From positions 1-26,223 of the forward strand of contig MSJI02000797.1 of NCBI GenBank assembly GCA_001931905.2: a stretch of 26,223 nt of DNA, read 5' to 3'. The stretch's first letter is position 1, and each line of letters opens with the position of its first letter. The translations under genes and the position numbers were made by a program. Of this stretch, positions 1 through 10,035 are shown one piece after another. The notes beneath the pieces were generated by a model. That model was not told where the DNA came from and searched no databases. It saw nothing but the letters and a program-made list of their open reading frames with translations. The DNA comes from Cladosporium sp. IMV 00045 (Eukaryota > Ascomycota > Dothideomycetes > Cladosporiales > Cladosporiaceae).

Positions 1-784
1 GGCTTCGCAGCAGTTCTGGGTGGCGGAGGCTGGTACTGCGGCAAAGGTAACGGCAGACTTCGTGAGCGTATGTGCTCCTGCTGCAAGTGCTGATGCTGTT
101 GGTTTTGTGGCTGCCGGCCATAAGACTCAGACCACGAAGCGCTTGCGCCGTGTCTGGAAGAAGAAGGCGGCCTCTCGTCTACCTCCATATCAGGTTCCGA
201 GCCAGAGCACAGCACAATGCCGGAATCGCTGTTGTGGTCTAAAATACCTCGGTCTTCGCAATAGGCCTGCCTCTGATCGGCCGATGCTTTGCGTTGCGCG
301 GTGCGAGCGGTCGTTTGCAGAGTCTTGAGACCTTTTCCATGCACTGCAATGTTGTCAGTCTTCCGCCTCAAGTCGCACAAACTGTAAGACTTACCTTTGC
401 CTCAACGACATTCCAGCGCTCACCGAGTCTGGCAGCAAGCATCTCCCACATCTCCTTTCTACAGGCAAGGTACTCCTGGGCAAGTAATTCGAGCTTCTGG
501 CTGTCCCAGTCATCGACATGACGGCGCTCGATCAATCGTTCGTGGCGTTTCCGACATGCGTTGGCAGTCTTATTTGGAAAATGTTTGCTCGCGATGGGCT
601 GCCAGTTGAGTCCAGAAGCGCGAGCACGCAGAAGTATCTCATCATCGGCCGTGGTCCAGATGGCAGCATTGCGTTGGTTTCCTGCTGTAGCCTGCGGGTA
701 TGGCGCTGCTGATGATGCTGCAGAGAATGACATTGAGGCTCTGGCCTCCTTTGGCATAATTGGTAGAGCTTTGAAGTAGGGCAT
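1..784 (-). CDS. Myb/SANT-like DNA-binding protein, partial, with an apparent frameshift
   Basis: Predicted nuclear DNA-binding protein; its targets cannot be told. I chose the ATG at 784 because the coding-like sequence begins there; the frame is open further upstream but looks like leader. Exon 1 (784-395, 130 codons) holds a Myb/SANT repeat at residues about 43-88 (WTTADDEILL, then NWQPIASKHFPNKTANACRKR) and a second helical segment with conserved tryptophans at about 93-127. A 51-nt intron (394-344, GTAAGT...CAG) follows. Exon 2 enters in a frame that reads CMEK and then hits a stop at 241-239. Another frame, starting GLKTLQTTAR, stays open for 113 codons to the window edge and reads as a natural Q/P/S-rich tail. 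One base therefore seems to be missing in the A/G run at 336-331. The gene continues beyond base 1. The Myb-like call is fairly secure; the true C-terminus is unknown. Confidence 0.72.
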
Positions 785-2015
785 GTATGGCAGTCGTGGG
801 TATCGTCTTTCGTGGGCTGAAGGAAATGTGCAGCGAACGAACAAACAACGGTCTAATCGAATGAACAAAAGAAGAAACGCAATCCAGGCGGAGCTGTGCG
901 TCAAGCACAGAGTAAGGGGTGACGAAAAAAGAAAAGTATTATCGATTACAACGAAAAGTATAGCGCCGAGTACCAGACTGAGACGAGATTGAATGAAAGA
1001 CACAAGGAAAGAAGAAGATAAGGAAAAGAGCTGGAAGGAAATGAAGGCCCGGACGGTCTGATGATGATGACCTTTCTGGAGTTTCGCCCTACGGTGACAA
1101 GGCGGCCGCTTTATAGAAGCCTAGGACAACCTACATCAGACCTTTGGCGCTCACATACCGGTGAAGAAGTTCGAGGACATGTTTCAGGAAGTTGAATCTG
1201 AGGCAGCAAGTGGTCTGAAACCGAAGACAATGTTGCCGCTACAATGGATACCCACGTTGCTATTCGAAGGCCAGAGTCGAGGATATTCTGAAACGCGAGA
1301 CCGTCTTCAGGGCCGGCGCTACTCCATGAAGACCAGGAGTGGGGATGGTATAGGCCCCTCAATGGTCTCCTGACGGCGGGTACCTGAATATCCTGACGTC
1401 AATGCATGCAAAATACATGTCTAAAGACTGCACTGCGGCTATCTGGACTATAAAAGATGCGTGTCAATCGGCTTCGCGAATAGCCACATATCAAAAGCAA
1501 AATGGCGCGCGTAATGAGGACGGGCGGCTAACTGTGCCACAAGGCTGCATGGTTATTTCTGGCGCCAGAGGGAATATAGTTACGGCGACCACCACGATGC
1601 AAAAGAAACAGCCAGACTATGCTGTATAGACGAAACGAGGATTGTCACTTCCAAGCAACATTGCCGTTAAAGGCTCCATTTGGTCGTGTCCTGACCGACA
1701 AAGGTGCTAGCCGCCGGGCATGAGCTGAAGTCGCTCGCGGCAAGATCCCTTGGCGGCGAGGAAACAGGCGCTGGCGAGGTACATCGCAAAACCTCAACAA
1801 GAGATCATGAATTATAGCATACGTTCAACCGATTGCAACAGGATGTGAAGCATCCATCTTGGATGCCGAGTGTGGTGGTAAATGGGAGGGAAGTCGCCAA
1901 ATTTGAGCTAAACCCAATTGGGAACATTGTTTTGCTCGCGACGACTTCGTAGGCCGTAGACTTTCGATCGCGAGATCGTGCACGAGCATCCATAAAAACA
2001 ACACAAAACTCAAAC
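785..2015. other. Intergenic region, divergent promoters of the Myb-like gene and Nnf1
   Basis: This stretch separates two divergently transcribed genes. Short open frames occur on both strands, but none has domain-like content or coherent codon use. It contains a 12-bp perfect palindrome, TCTGGCGCCAGA, at 1558-1569. I see no RNA gene or mobile element. Confidence 0.6.
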
Positions 2016-2767
2016 ATGGCCACAGAAGAAACCCCCATTGAAGGCGACCCAGCGCGTGAAAATGAACGATCCCCCTCACCAGCACAACCTCCACCCGTGC
2101 CCGCAGCACCAGGCCCTCGAGCAACCGCGCTCCAGAAACTCTACTCCGATGCGATCGCACACGTGTTGAAGACGTGCAACTACAACAATTTCGCGTCATG
2201 CTTTCCCACACCCGCGAAAGAAGTGCCGGATAGCTTGCGCCATCTTCACGAGCAGTTCACGGACCGACTGGGAGCCAGCATGCGCATGAATTTCGAGCAG
2301 ATTCTCGCCGAGCGCAATGTCGTGCCGAATCTCAATGAACTGGATGGGTTGATTGAAGATGCGAAGAAGCGGAAGGCAAAGGCGGAGGAAGAGGCGGATG
2401 ATCAGCCCGTGCAGCCTCCGATACCGTAAGAAGTTTTCCATTGCGCAATGTCTTCATGATCGCTAACAAATTCACGCACAGACCACACGCGCTGCCCGCA
2501 CAGCAGTTGTACCTTTCGCACCTGGCGCCCTCTTTGTCACAGCAATCACAGTCATTACAGCAGCGCCAGGAAGACTTGCAAGCAGAGAACGCGGAAATTC
2601 TACAGAGAGTACTACAGCAGAGGAAGGAGATCGAGGGCATTGTAAAGGGTCTTGAGAATGTCGTGATCGACCTGGACCAGTCAGCTGCAACACTGAAGCC
2701 CGAGGATATCGAAGAGCTGGTCAATGAGGCACGCGAGGTTGACGACGATATGAGGCAGACGGCTTGA
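2016..2767 (+). CDS. NNF1: Kinetochore MIND/Mis12-complex subunit Nnf1
   Basis: Nnf1 (PMF1 in animals) is a coiled-coil subunit of the MIND/Mis12 complex, which joins centromeric chromatin to the Ndc80 microtubule-binding complex in the nucleus. Exon 1 is 2016-2425 and exon 2 is 2482-2767, with a 56-nt intron (GTAAGA...CACAG); the splice restores a proline codon and gives 231 residues, normal for fungal Nnf1. After a Pro/Ser-rich N-terminus (1-35) comes the family signature: ALQKLYSDAIAHVLKTC (39-54), NNFASCFPTPAK (57-68) and ILAERNVVPNLNELD (96-110). Exon 2 is almost entirely Gln/Glu-rich heptad-like coiled coil (about 155-225). The gene is divergent from the Myb-like gene, with about 1.2 kb between the start codons. 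I recognise the family from the motif pattern, not from a search. Confidence 0.9.
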
Positions 2768-3162
2768 GACGGATGGGTTGCTTCATTGAGACATGGAATT
2801 GAGCCGCACGCGAACGCGACTGGGCTGCTCTTGGATTATGGCGTTTTGGTTAATGATACCCCGAATGATGAATGGCGCTACGACGGCGGACCATTGACCT
2901 GATTCAGATGATCAAAACTAAAACATATACCTTGCTGAACACATGATGGTCATTCATACCCATACTCGAAATAGACTCATATGTGCCTGGGCGATCATGC
3001 ATCTGATAATCTTCATGTCTCACAAGCAGCCTCGGCACGGCCATCATTTTGAAGTCGGCCAGCGCGCTTTCACCAGCGCAGCTCTCTCTGGGGAAACAAA
3101 CACCAAGCAACATTGAACTCCCGACCAATCTCCACGACGTAATCCAAACCATAATAATAATA
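2768..3162. other. Intergenic region between Nnf1 and the NVW-motif gene
   Basis: This is the 3' flank of Nnf1 and the leader of the next gene on the same strand. An AT-rich run (ataataataataatg) lies directly at the start codon of the downstream gene. Nothing else is recognisable. Confidence 0.55.
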
Positions 3163-3610
3163 ATGTCAGGACAACAACAAAAGTACGCCCAAACCAAACC
3201 CTCCCCCTCAAAAACAACACCACTAACAACCCCCCTCAGCGTCTGGACAGCCCGCTCCAAGCAAACCGCCAACTCACGCACTCCACAAACCGCTCCAACA
3301 ACGCCTCGCCCGCGCAGCAAACAAACCCGACCCAAAAACCCGCCCAACAAACCCCCGCCAACGTCTGGGCGCAACGCGCCAGCCAAGTCAACCGCGATGC
3401 GAGCAATGGCCCCTCTTCAGGCAACGTGAGCGCCAGCGGCACCGCGAGCCCGACTCCGGGCCAGGCGGCGGGCGCTTTCAATGCCGCGGAGGTGAAGGCG
3501 TTTCTGGCGAGGGAGGCGGGCATGGCGCCCGCGCCGTACAAGGTGGTGGAAGCGGCGGTGGGAAGAGCGGTGGTGCTGGAGGTGCTTGGGGAGGGAAGCC
3601 GCAGTCGTAG
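3163..3610 (+). CDS. Small low-complexity NVW-motif protein, reading frame broken
   Basis: I do not recognise a named family. The start ATG at 3163 opens MSGQQQ. A 57-nt intron (3183-3239) with GTACGC donor, a CTAAC branch-like site and CTCAG acceptor joins this to NVWTARSKQ. That frame stops at 3427-3429. From about 3350 a second frame is clearly the coding one: ANVWAQRASQ, repeating the NVW motif, then a Ser/Thr/Pro-rich segment and the conserved-looking FNAAEVKAFLAREAG (about 3477-3521). After YKVVEA the coding character moves to a third frame, GGGKSGGAGGAWGGKPQS, ending at TAG 3608-3610. The whole would be about 130 residues, Gln/Asn/Ser/Gly-rich and probably disordered. Two one-base losses explain the frames; sequence error or a dying gene are both possible. 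The end coordinate assumes the Gly-rich tail is genuine. Confidence 0.55.
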
Positions 3611-4107
3611 AGTTCGGAGAACTTTTGTTTGGGAGGAGATAACATGGCGCTCATTCGTGGATAGCGGATCACTTTGCGGCCAACAGCTGGTTCCGTGCTG
3701 CTTTGAGAAGAAGGCGAATGAAGGGCTATGCGGCGCTGCGGGAACACGTGTGCATGACGACACGGTCATTCAGACCTGTCAGAGAACTGGCTGGCCAGCC
3801 TGGAAGCATTGAACGCAGGAAAGTGGTTCAGGAAGGATAGCCTTATCCCAGAAAGGCCTGAGGGTGATCGTGACAGGATCGGAACAGCGTGCATCGGATA
3901 CAAGTGGACGAGAGGCCTGCGATAGCCAGGTTACTGCATTGGAGAGGGAACAAAAATGCAAGCTTGAATGGATATCATGGAGATGAATTGAAACGACCAA
4001 TAAACGTGGAATCATGTACTAATTTGAAGTATACTATGCATGCACCGCTCGACACAGCGGCCTATCAATTATCCAACCACGTCATCGATCATCAGTCGCG
4101 TTCATAT
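3611..4107. other. Convergent 3' flanks of the NVW-motif gene and xylulokinase
   Basis: The two neighbouring genes converge here, so this holds both 3' untranslated regions. The open frames that enter it from 3426 (+) and 3889 (+) are extensions or shadows of the flanking genes. No other feature is seen. Confidence 0.55.
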
Positions 4108-6063
4108 TTACTTCGTCATGGCACCGTCACCCTTCTCGTTCGCAAAAACCACACCAGCAACATCAGGGTGGTGCTCCTTGCCCGCCTGACCAACAACAAG
4201 CTTCTCCATCTTCTCGAAACCCTTGACCGCCTCGCCGTACTTCTCGAACAAACCCTTCTTATAGCCATCAGCAATCCTCTTGACGAACTTCTCCTCATCC
4301 CAACGGCTACCAATGAGCTCCTCGAAAGTCTGGCCCTCCTTCCTCTCGCACGCCCACACGGACTTGTACGCCGAACCGAGCGCGCAGGCATTGCCGCCAA
4401 TGTCAAGCTTGTAGACACCCTCAGTCGAGCCGAGAACTTCGCCCGCGAGCTGTGCGATGGCCGGGTTGGCGCTGCCGCCGCCCACGAGGTAGACTCTCTT
4501 CGGCTGGGGCGGGAGCATGGCGCCCGTGGCGGCGTCGGGCTCCGGCTTGAGCAGGTTCTGCGAGCGAAGGCGCAGAGACAGCATTTGCGACTCGACGATG
4601 TTGCGCGCGTCGTCCGGCAGGGACTCGGAGGGGAGCTGCTTCAGGTCGCCGGATTGGGGCTTGTATGCGTATCTCCATTGGCCGGCGTGGATGTTGGGCA
4701 CGATTTCTGGGCGCGGGAAATAGAGGCCGAGACGCATGTCGGCGGCATCGTCCTTTTGAGACAATGCAGGTGTGGCGAGGGCGGTTTCGTTGAAGGTATC
4801 CCAGTTGCTGGGGTGAGTGGCAGAAGTGTTGAGGGTGTCGCGGATCTGCTCGCGCGCAAGGCCGCCGTTCTTGTAGCACAGCATGAACATATAGAGGCCA
4901 GCGGTGGTCGGGTGGTTCATGAAGTGGTATGCAGGGTCAGGCTTGTAGGCCGGCGTGCTCATCAAGAAAGTGGTACTTGTACCAAGAGATACCATAGCGT
5001 CTGAGGGGCGCAGGGGCAAAGCAAGGATGGTCGACGGGTTGTCGCCAGTGAAAGCAATAACGCCAGTATCCTTCTTGAAACCGAAGCGGTTAACAAAGTA
5101 GTCGCTGATGTTTCCAAAGGTCTTGCCACCATCCTCGTGAACAGGGCCAAGCTTCTCCTTGAGATCAGCAGCACGGTCCTGACCTCCAGCAGTAAGGGCA
5201 AGCAGGTCGTTGTGCCAGTCACCCTGAGCAATGTGCCAGAGGTTCATGCCAGTCACATCGCTGATGTCGATGGGTGCTACACGGCCCAGGAATACTGAGG
5301 CCAAGAAAGAAGAGACCAAGGAAATTCGTGAGACGTTCTCGTAGTGGTCCGGGTACTTTGTGCGGAAACGCATGATTTGGGGACCGCTGAATCTCTGCAA
5401 AGCTGTTAGCATCTTGCTTGTGATAAATTGAAGAGACACTCACGTGGTGTGCCTTGCTGCCAGTGATCTCAGCCAGCTTCTCAGGGCTACCAAGCTTCGC
5501 ATCGAACTCATCGCACTGCTTCTGAGTACTGGCATCTTGCCAGTTTGGGCTGTGAGGGTGGGCGAAAGCACTCTTCTGCTTATTCTCGAGCTGCTCAAGG
5601 AGAGTCTTGCTGGAGTCGAGGTTGGAAAGCATGGACTCGGCCTCCTTTGACCAGAAGACAGTGCCATGCTGCATGCCGGCGCCAGAAAGACCCTTGATCT
5701 TGCCGAAGTCCACACCCTCATCCTTCAGGCGCTGCAGAACCAGGTCGACAGCCTCGAGCCACATGGCTGTAGGTGCGTAGACCTCACCCTCGCTAGGGTT
5801 TGTGAGGACACCCTTGGTGATGCCATACTTGGAACCAAAATCAGCATCAAAATCGACCTTGGCCTCGTGCCTGTGCTTGAGGTTGGAGTCCACGACGATA
5901 CCTTGGAAGTGTTAGTGAGATTCTAAAAAAGCATTGATGCACCTAACAAACACTTCAGTTGCTGGGTAGAGAGGTCAAACCCCTGTGTCACTCCATATCA
6001 GCACGAGGAAAATATTTCAATGGGCAGGCACATTACCATGTAGAGGTTCTCGTTGCTCGCCAT
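4108..6063 (-). CDS. D-xylulose kinase (FGGY family)
   Basis: Cytosolic enzyme that phosphorylates D-xylulose with ATP to xylulose 5-phosphate, the last step feeding fungal D-xylose and L-arabinose catabolism into the pentose phosphate pathway. Four exons: 6063-6037, 5982-5952, 5901-5444 and 5394-4108; introns of 54, 50 and 49 nt. They give 600 residues, a normal fungal length. Motifs in order: [10 protein letters not shown] (10-19, phosphate-1/actin-fold start), [14 protein letters not shown] in the N-terminal FGGY domain, DVTGMNLW (218-225) with D218 the likely catalytic base, [10 protein letters not shown] (phosphate-2 region), and [14 protein letters not shown] with [13 protein letters not shown] (adenosine-binding FGGY C-terminal signature). 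Intron 2 uses an unusual GTTTGT donor but splices in frame through a Cys codon. The frame is intact. Orthologues are called xkiA or XYL3. Confidence 0.93.
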
Positions 6064-7466
6064 GGCTAATGTGAAAGATCAATGCTTGACTATTCAAGAG
6101 ATGACTTGCACGCGAGACGGTAGAGAAGATTTCAACTTGTGTAGAGTCAAAAACAGGAAAGATTGTCGTAATCGTTACACTTCCCAACAGATTCTCACAT
6201 GTTGCTAGGAGGTACCAGCACCCAAGATCGCCTTCGTCAAGCGTGGCCTTTTTCGTGGAGACCTCTGTCATCATTTGTGGAGCACCTTTACCCGGCGACC
6301 CCGGCTAAACGCCACCCACAGACCCCAGACGGGCGCACGCAAACTCCTCCACTTCGACCTCACAGCATCGTTGGGGTGGAAGGATATATATGCATTATTG
6401 CATCCAGCCACCACGAAAGATGCTGCATCGCCATCGCCGTGACTGCTAGACCGATGCGGTCCTGGATGGCTCTTCCGCCTACCTGGCATACTCCCACGAC
6501 AGCCAATGCAACTGCTTCCTTTCACCCTGCAAGCCCTTCAGCTTGTCTTGACGATTCTGTCGATAACCGCAGGGCCATACAATCAGCCATCAAATACTGC
6601 ATCCAGCCGTGGTGACAACCTGCGCTAATCAACGACAAGAAACGAATGCCAAAAGCAAGAGACAGCACGGCACCAGTTGACTCTCCCTCGGTGTCAAGGC
6701 AGAAGAAATGACTCTTCCCACGAGACGGCCAGGGCATTGCTTTTATCTTTACTCGCATCTCCAAAAGAACCCCCCGAAATCATCTGGACTGGGCTTCACC
6801 TACGGTCCTCTGCACGAGAGATAATCACCTGCCTCAAGCAGGTTGGTCGCCAAGCGTCGTGAACAAGACCAAGATCCCAAGGCCTGCCCCGCAAAGGCTC
6901 AGCTTGATAAGGAATCATGGTGAGATGAAAACCTGGAGGCTCTGACATAAACGTACACTCGTGATTATACCAACTCTCAGTCTGAGGTTGCGCAGTATTC
7001 GAGAATCATCTCTGGTCTTGCCGAAATAAGACCACATCGACGGTGCCTCTCTGAGCTTCTACCGACTGTGTATCCGGTACACGAAGTCTATCAACTACAC
7101 GCTGCCTGCAACCAGTATTGCCAAGGTCGTGTGTATCAGCACCCAAGGGTTTCCCATAGAATACCGGCCTCTTGGGTCGCATTAGCCAAGATCTGTCAAC
7201 CAGTATCACTCTTTCTTCTACATACATTCCACCATGGTCCAGGCGGCCCACATGGCGACACCGAGGTCTTGGGATTCTTGAACCTCATCAAAATACTGAC
7301 CGTGAAGATAGGCAGGCGAGCTTTACCGGATATGCATTGGGCTTCGAATAAGCATATATAATCCAGGTACATCAGGCCTTGTCTGGCTCCGTGCACACAG
7401 AGGTCAAGTATCCTACCTTTTCGTTCGCTTGAGTGATAATCTTGACATTCGTTCGATTCACCAGTT
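6064..7466. other. Intergenic region, divergent promoters
   Basis: A 1.4-kb stretch between the starts of xylulokinase (-) and the choice-of-anchor B gene (+). The small open frames inside lack domain-like content. A TATATA run lies at about 6384-6389, and a better placed TATA-like box at 7355-7361 is listed separately. Confidence 0.55.
7355..7361 (+). promoter_or_regulatory. TATA-like box upstream of the choice-of-anchor B gene
   Basis: TATATAA lies about 105 nt upstream of the ATG at 7467, a plausible distance for a fungal core promoter. This is pattern recognition only; the transcription start site is unknown. Confidence 0.4.
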
Positions 7467-9442
7467 ATGGTTCACCTCACTTCTATTGCCGCTATCGGCT
7501 CGACACTTGTTGGGTTGAGTGCGGCGGCCGGTCAAGGCTCCAAGGCGGATTACGAAGATGGAACTGTCCACGCTCGCATCATGGGGATGAAGATGGTATG
7601 ATAGCCGAGCAGACCTAACGCTAAGAGCACTATGACTGACAACGAATAGAGGCAATGGGAGGCCGAGCTCCAAGCAGGCCAGATGGACAGCTCCCGTTAT
7701 CCTGAGCTAGGATACACACCTTGTGAGAACGGCTTTGCCGCTGCCATCCCTGGAGACTCCAACAACACCTTCAGGTGCAACAACGTGAGTCTCGAACCAT
7801 TCCACTACGCGGTCATCCAGACTAACACTCCTAGGTTGACCTCTATCACTTCCTTTCCCATGCGGACTTAGGCAGCGACCATGCTCGTGGCTCTTCTTCT
7901 TGGGGCTGGACGTCCGACGATGACCGCGAATTTGTTGCCATCGGGCAGTACGATGGCACTGCGTTCGCCGAAATTAGCTCTGAGGGCAAGATGTTGTACC
8001 TAGGCCGTCTCCCTCAGTATGACCCTGTCGGCTCCAACTGGAGAGAGATCAGAATTCTGCGCGACTATGCTGTCATTGGTTCCGAAGCGATCCACCACGG
8101 TGTCCAAATCTTCGACATGAAGAAGCTCCTTACCCTTGACCCGGCAAACCCTACCAACTTCACGCAAGATGACCTTACGGGCCACTGGGATGAGCTCCCA
8201 TAGGCCGCACCCACAACATCGTCGTCAACCAAGAGCTCAACTACGCGATTGCTGCTGGATCTGTTGGTGGCAACGAGACCATCAGAGTAAGAGGCAATCT
8301 ACCCTGCCGCGGTGGACTAATCTTCCTCAACATGACCGACCCCGCCAACCCATGGAGCCCGGGCTGTGCCGCCGGCGATGGTTACGTCCACGACGCCGAG
8401 TGCCTGGTCTACAGAGGCCCAGACAAGAGATACGAGGGCCGTGACATCTGCTATGGCTACAACGAGGTTTGTTCATATCTTCTTACATTAGTAGGATAGA
8501 AGATACTGACTCGAGTCCAGGACACCATCACCATCTACGATGTTACCAACAAAGTCGGAAACACGACGAACATTATCTCCATCACCACCTTCCCCGGCGC
8601 CGAGTACATCCACCAGGGTAAACCGGATATTCCTAGCATCCCCTAGATCATCTGAATCATGCTAACTGACCTCCACAGGCGCTGTCAACGACGTGATGAA
8701 CCAGGAGTACCTCTTCATGGACGATGAGTTCGACGAACGGGATGCCGATGTCGGTCCTATGACTCAGGGACTGCCAACTACCCACATCTTTGACATCCGC
8801 GACCTTGAGAACCCCAAGTACACCGGCTACTACGCTGGCAAGACCCGATCCATCGACCACAACCAGTACGTAGTCGGCGACTATCTCTACCAGTCCAACT
8901 ACGGCAACGGCTTCAACGTTCTAGACATCTCGTCCGTCACTGACGATCCCACCGGCAAGAGCATCTGCGAGGCTGGCTTCTTCGACATCTATCCCGAGGA
9001 TGATGAGAACGAGGGTGGCGGCACCGTTGCGTTCCTCGGATCTTGGTCTTCCTACGCGGAATTCAAATCCGGTTTCATCTTCGTGCACACCATCGAGCGC
9101 GGCTCTTTCGTTGTCAAGATGACCAGCAAGGAATGTCCTGCAGAGCCCATCTGCAAGGCTGATCGCTGCGCCAGGGCGCTCGAGAGGCACTCTGAGGAGA
9201 GTCAAGAATTCTGTGGTAACTTCTTGGTCAGGCAGAACGACGACAAGAGCCTGGTGCCTAAGTACGCTCAGAAGGCCTGCGGTGGAAAGGGTAAGGGTAA
9301 GGGCAAAGGCAAGGGAAAGAAGGAGGACCTCATCGCCTCGGTCAGCAGCGCTTGCGCTTGCGTTCCCACCACCCCTGTTCCTGAGCTTCCCAGGACTACC
9401 AGCCGCCCTCCAGTTCCGACTGTGCTTCCGCCTAGAGTCTAA
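7467..9442 (+). CDS. Secreted choice-of-anchor B family protein, with an apparent frameshift
   Basis: Predicted secreted beta-propeller-like protein of the choice-of-anchor B (LVIVD-related) family; its biochemical role is not established. A signal peptide is visible (residues 1 to about 21, hydrophobic SIAAIGSTLVGLSAAA). Exons: 7467-7595, 7650-7784, 7835-8466, 8521-8617 and 8679-9442; introns 50-61 nt. Family segments include VDLYHFLSHADLG, GRTHNIVVNQELNYAIAAG, GAEYIHQGAVND, and GLPTTHIFDIRDLENP followed by YQSNYGNGFNVLDIS. Exon 3 is broken: the first frame reads HWDELP then TAG (8201-8203), and the protein resumes one frame over at GRTHN. One added base would give LPIGRTHN and about 585 residues. 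The C-terminus has a (Lys-Gly)n run (9289-9320), paired cysteines and a Pro/Thr-rich tail. Without the missing base the product is a 210-residue fragment. Confidence 0.8.
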
Positions 9443-10035
9443 AAAGGGCTTCACGAGTTTCCCTTTACGATGTGATGATGACGAGCATTCTGTTCATAGG
9501 ACAATGAAAGTTTTCGCTTCGAATTCGCCAGGCAGTCTCACACCGTTCCTATCAAGTCAACTGTTTGGGAATAGCTACCACGCTGACAGTTTGGTTTCTA
9601 TCTAGGTATTCAGTCATCTTCCGATCCCTCATAAGTACAACTTGCTTCATCGCGAGACTTCGTCGTCAATACCAACCCGGATAGTGCTCAAACGTAAGGC
9701 TGAGGGTAATGTCGATACAATCCAACGCCAAACAAAGGTAATCTCCAACAATGACAATGATTGAGCATTGTTGCTTGCAGTGGCATCACGATGTTCGCAT
9801 ATCAGTCAATCGGCCTCAAAGGCAACAGAAAACATCACTCTTTGGAAACACAAAACACCATTACATGCTTCAAAAATAATTCTGCTATCAATGAAAGTGA
9901 GGTCAGACTTCGTTTGCCAAAACCAGCAGGAACACTCTCGTGAATATTGCACACGCACACTTCTCAGAGCACCTCGTAAAAAGCTTTTCCCACCAGCCTG
10001 CACTTCTCAACAAACCACACATCCGCACAAACAGA
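9443..10035. other. Intergenic region upstream of the acyltransferase
   Basis: This is the 3' flank of the choice-of-anchor B gene and the promoter of the acyltransferase on the same strand. The open frame continues in phase upstream from 10036 to 9940, but that stretch does not look like coding sequence. Nothing else is recognisable. Confidence 0.5.

Noticed and set aside
1111..1629. Short open frames (70-83 codons) between the Myb-like gene and Nnf1
   Set aside because: They overlap on both strands, lack domain content, and sit in a divergent promoter region.
3889..5004. 371-codon plus-strand frame opposite xylulokinase
   Set aside because: It is the mirror of a clear FGGY kinase exon; its Leu/Arg/Val-rich content shows no domain.
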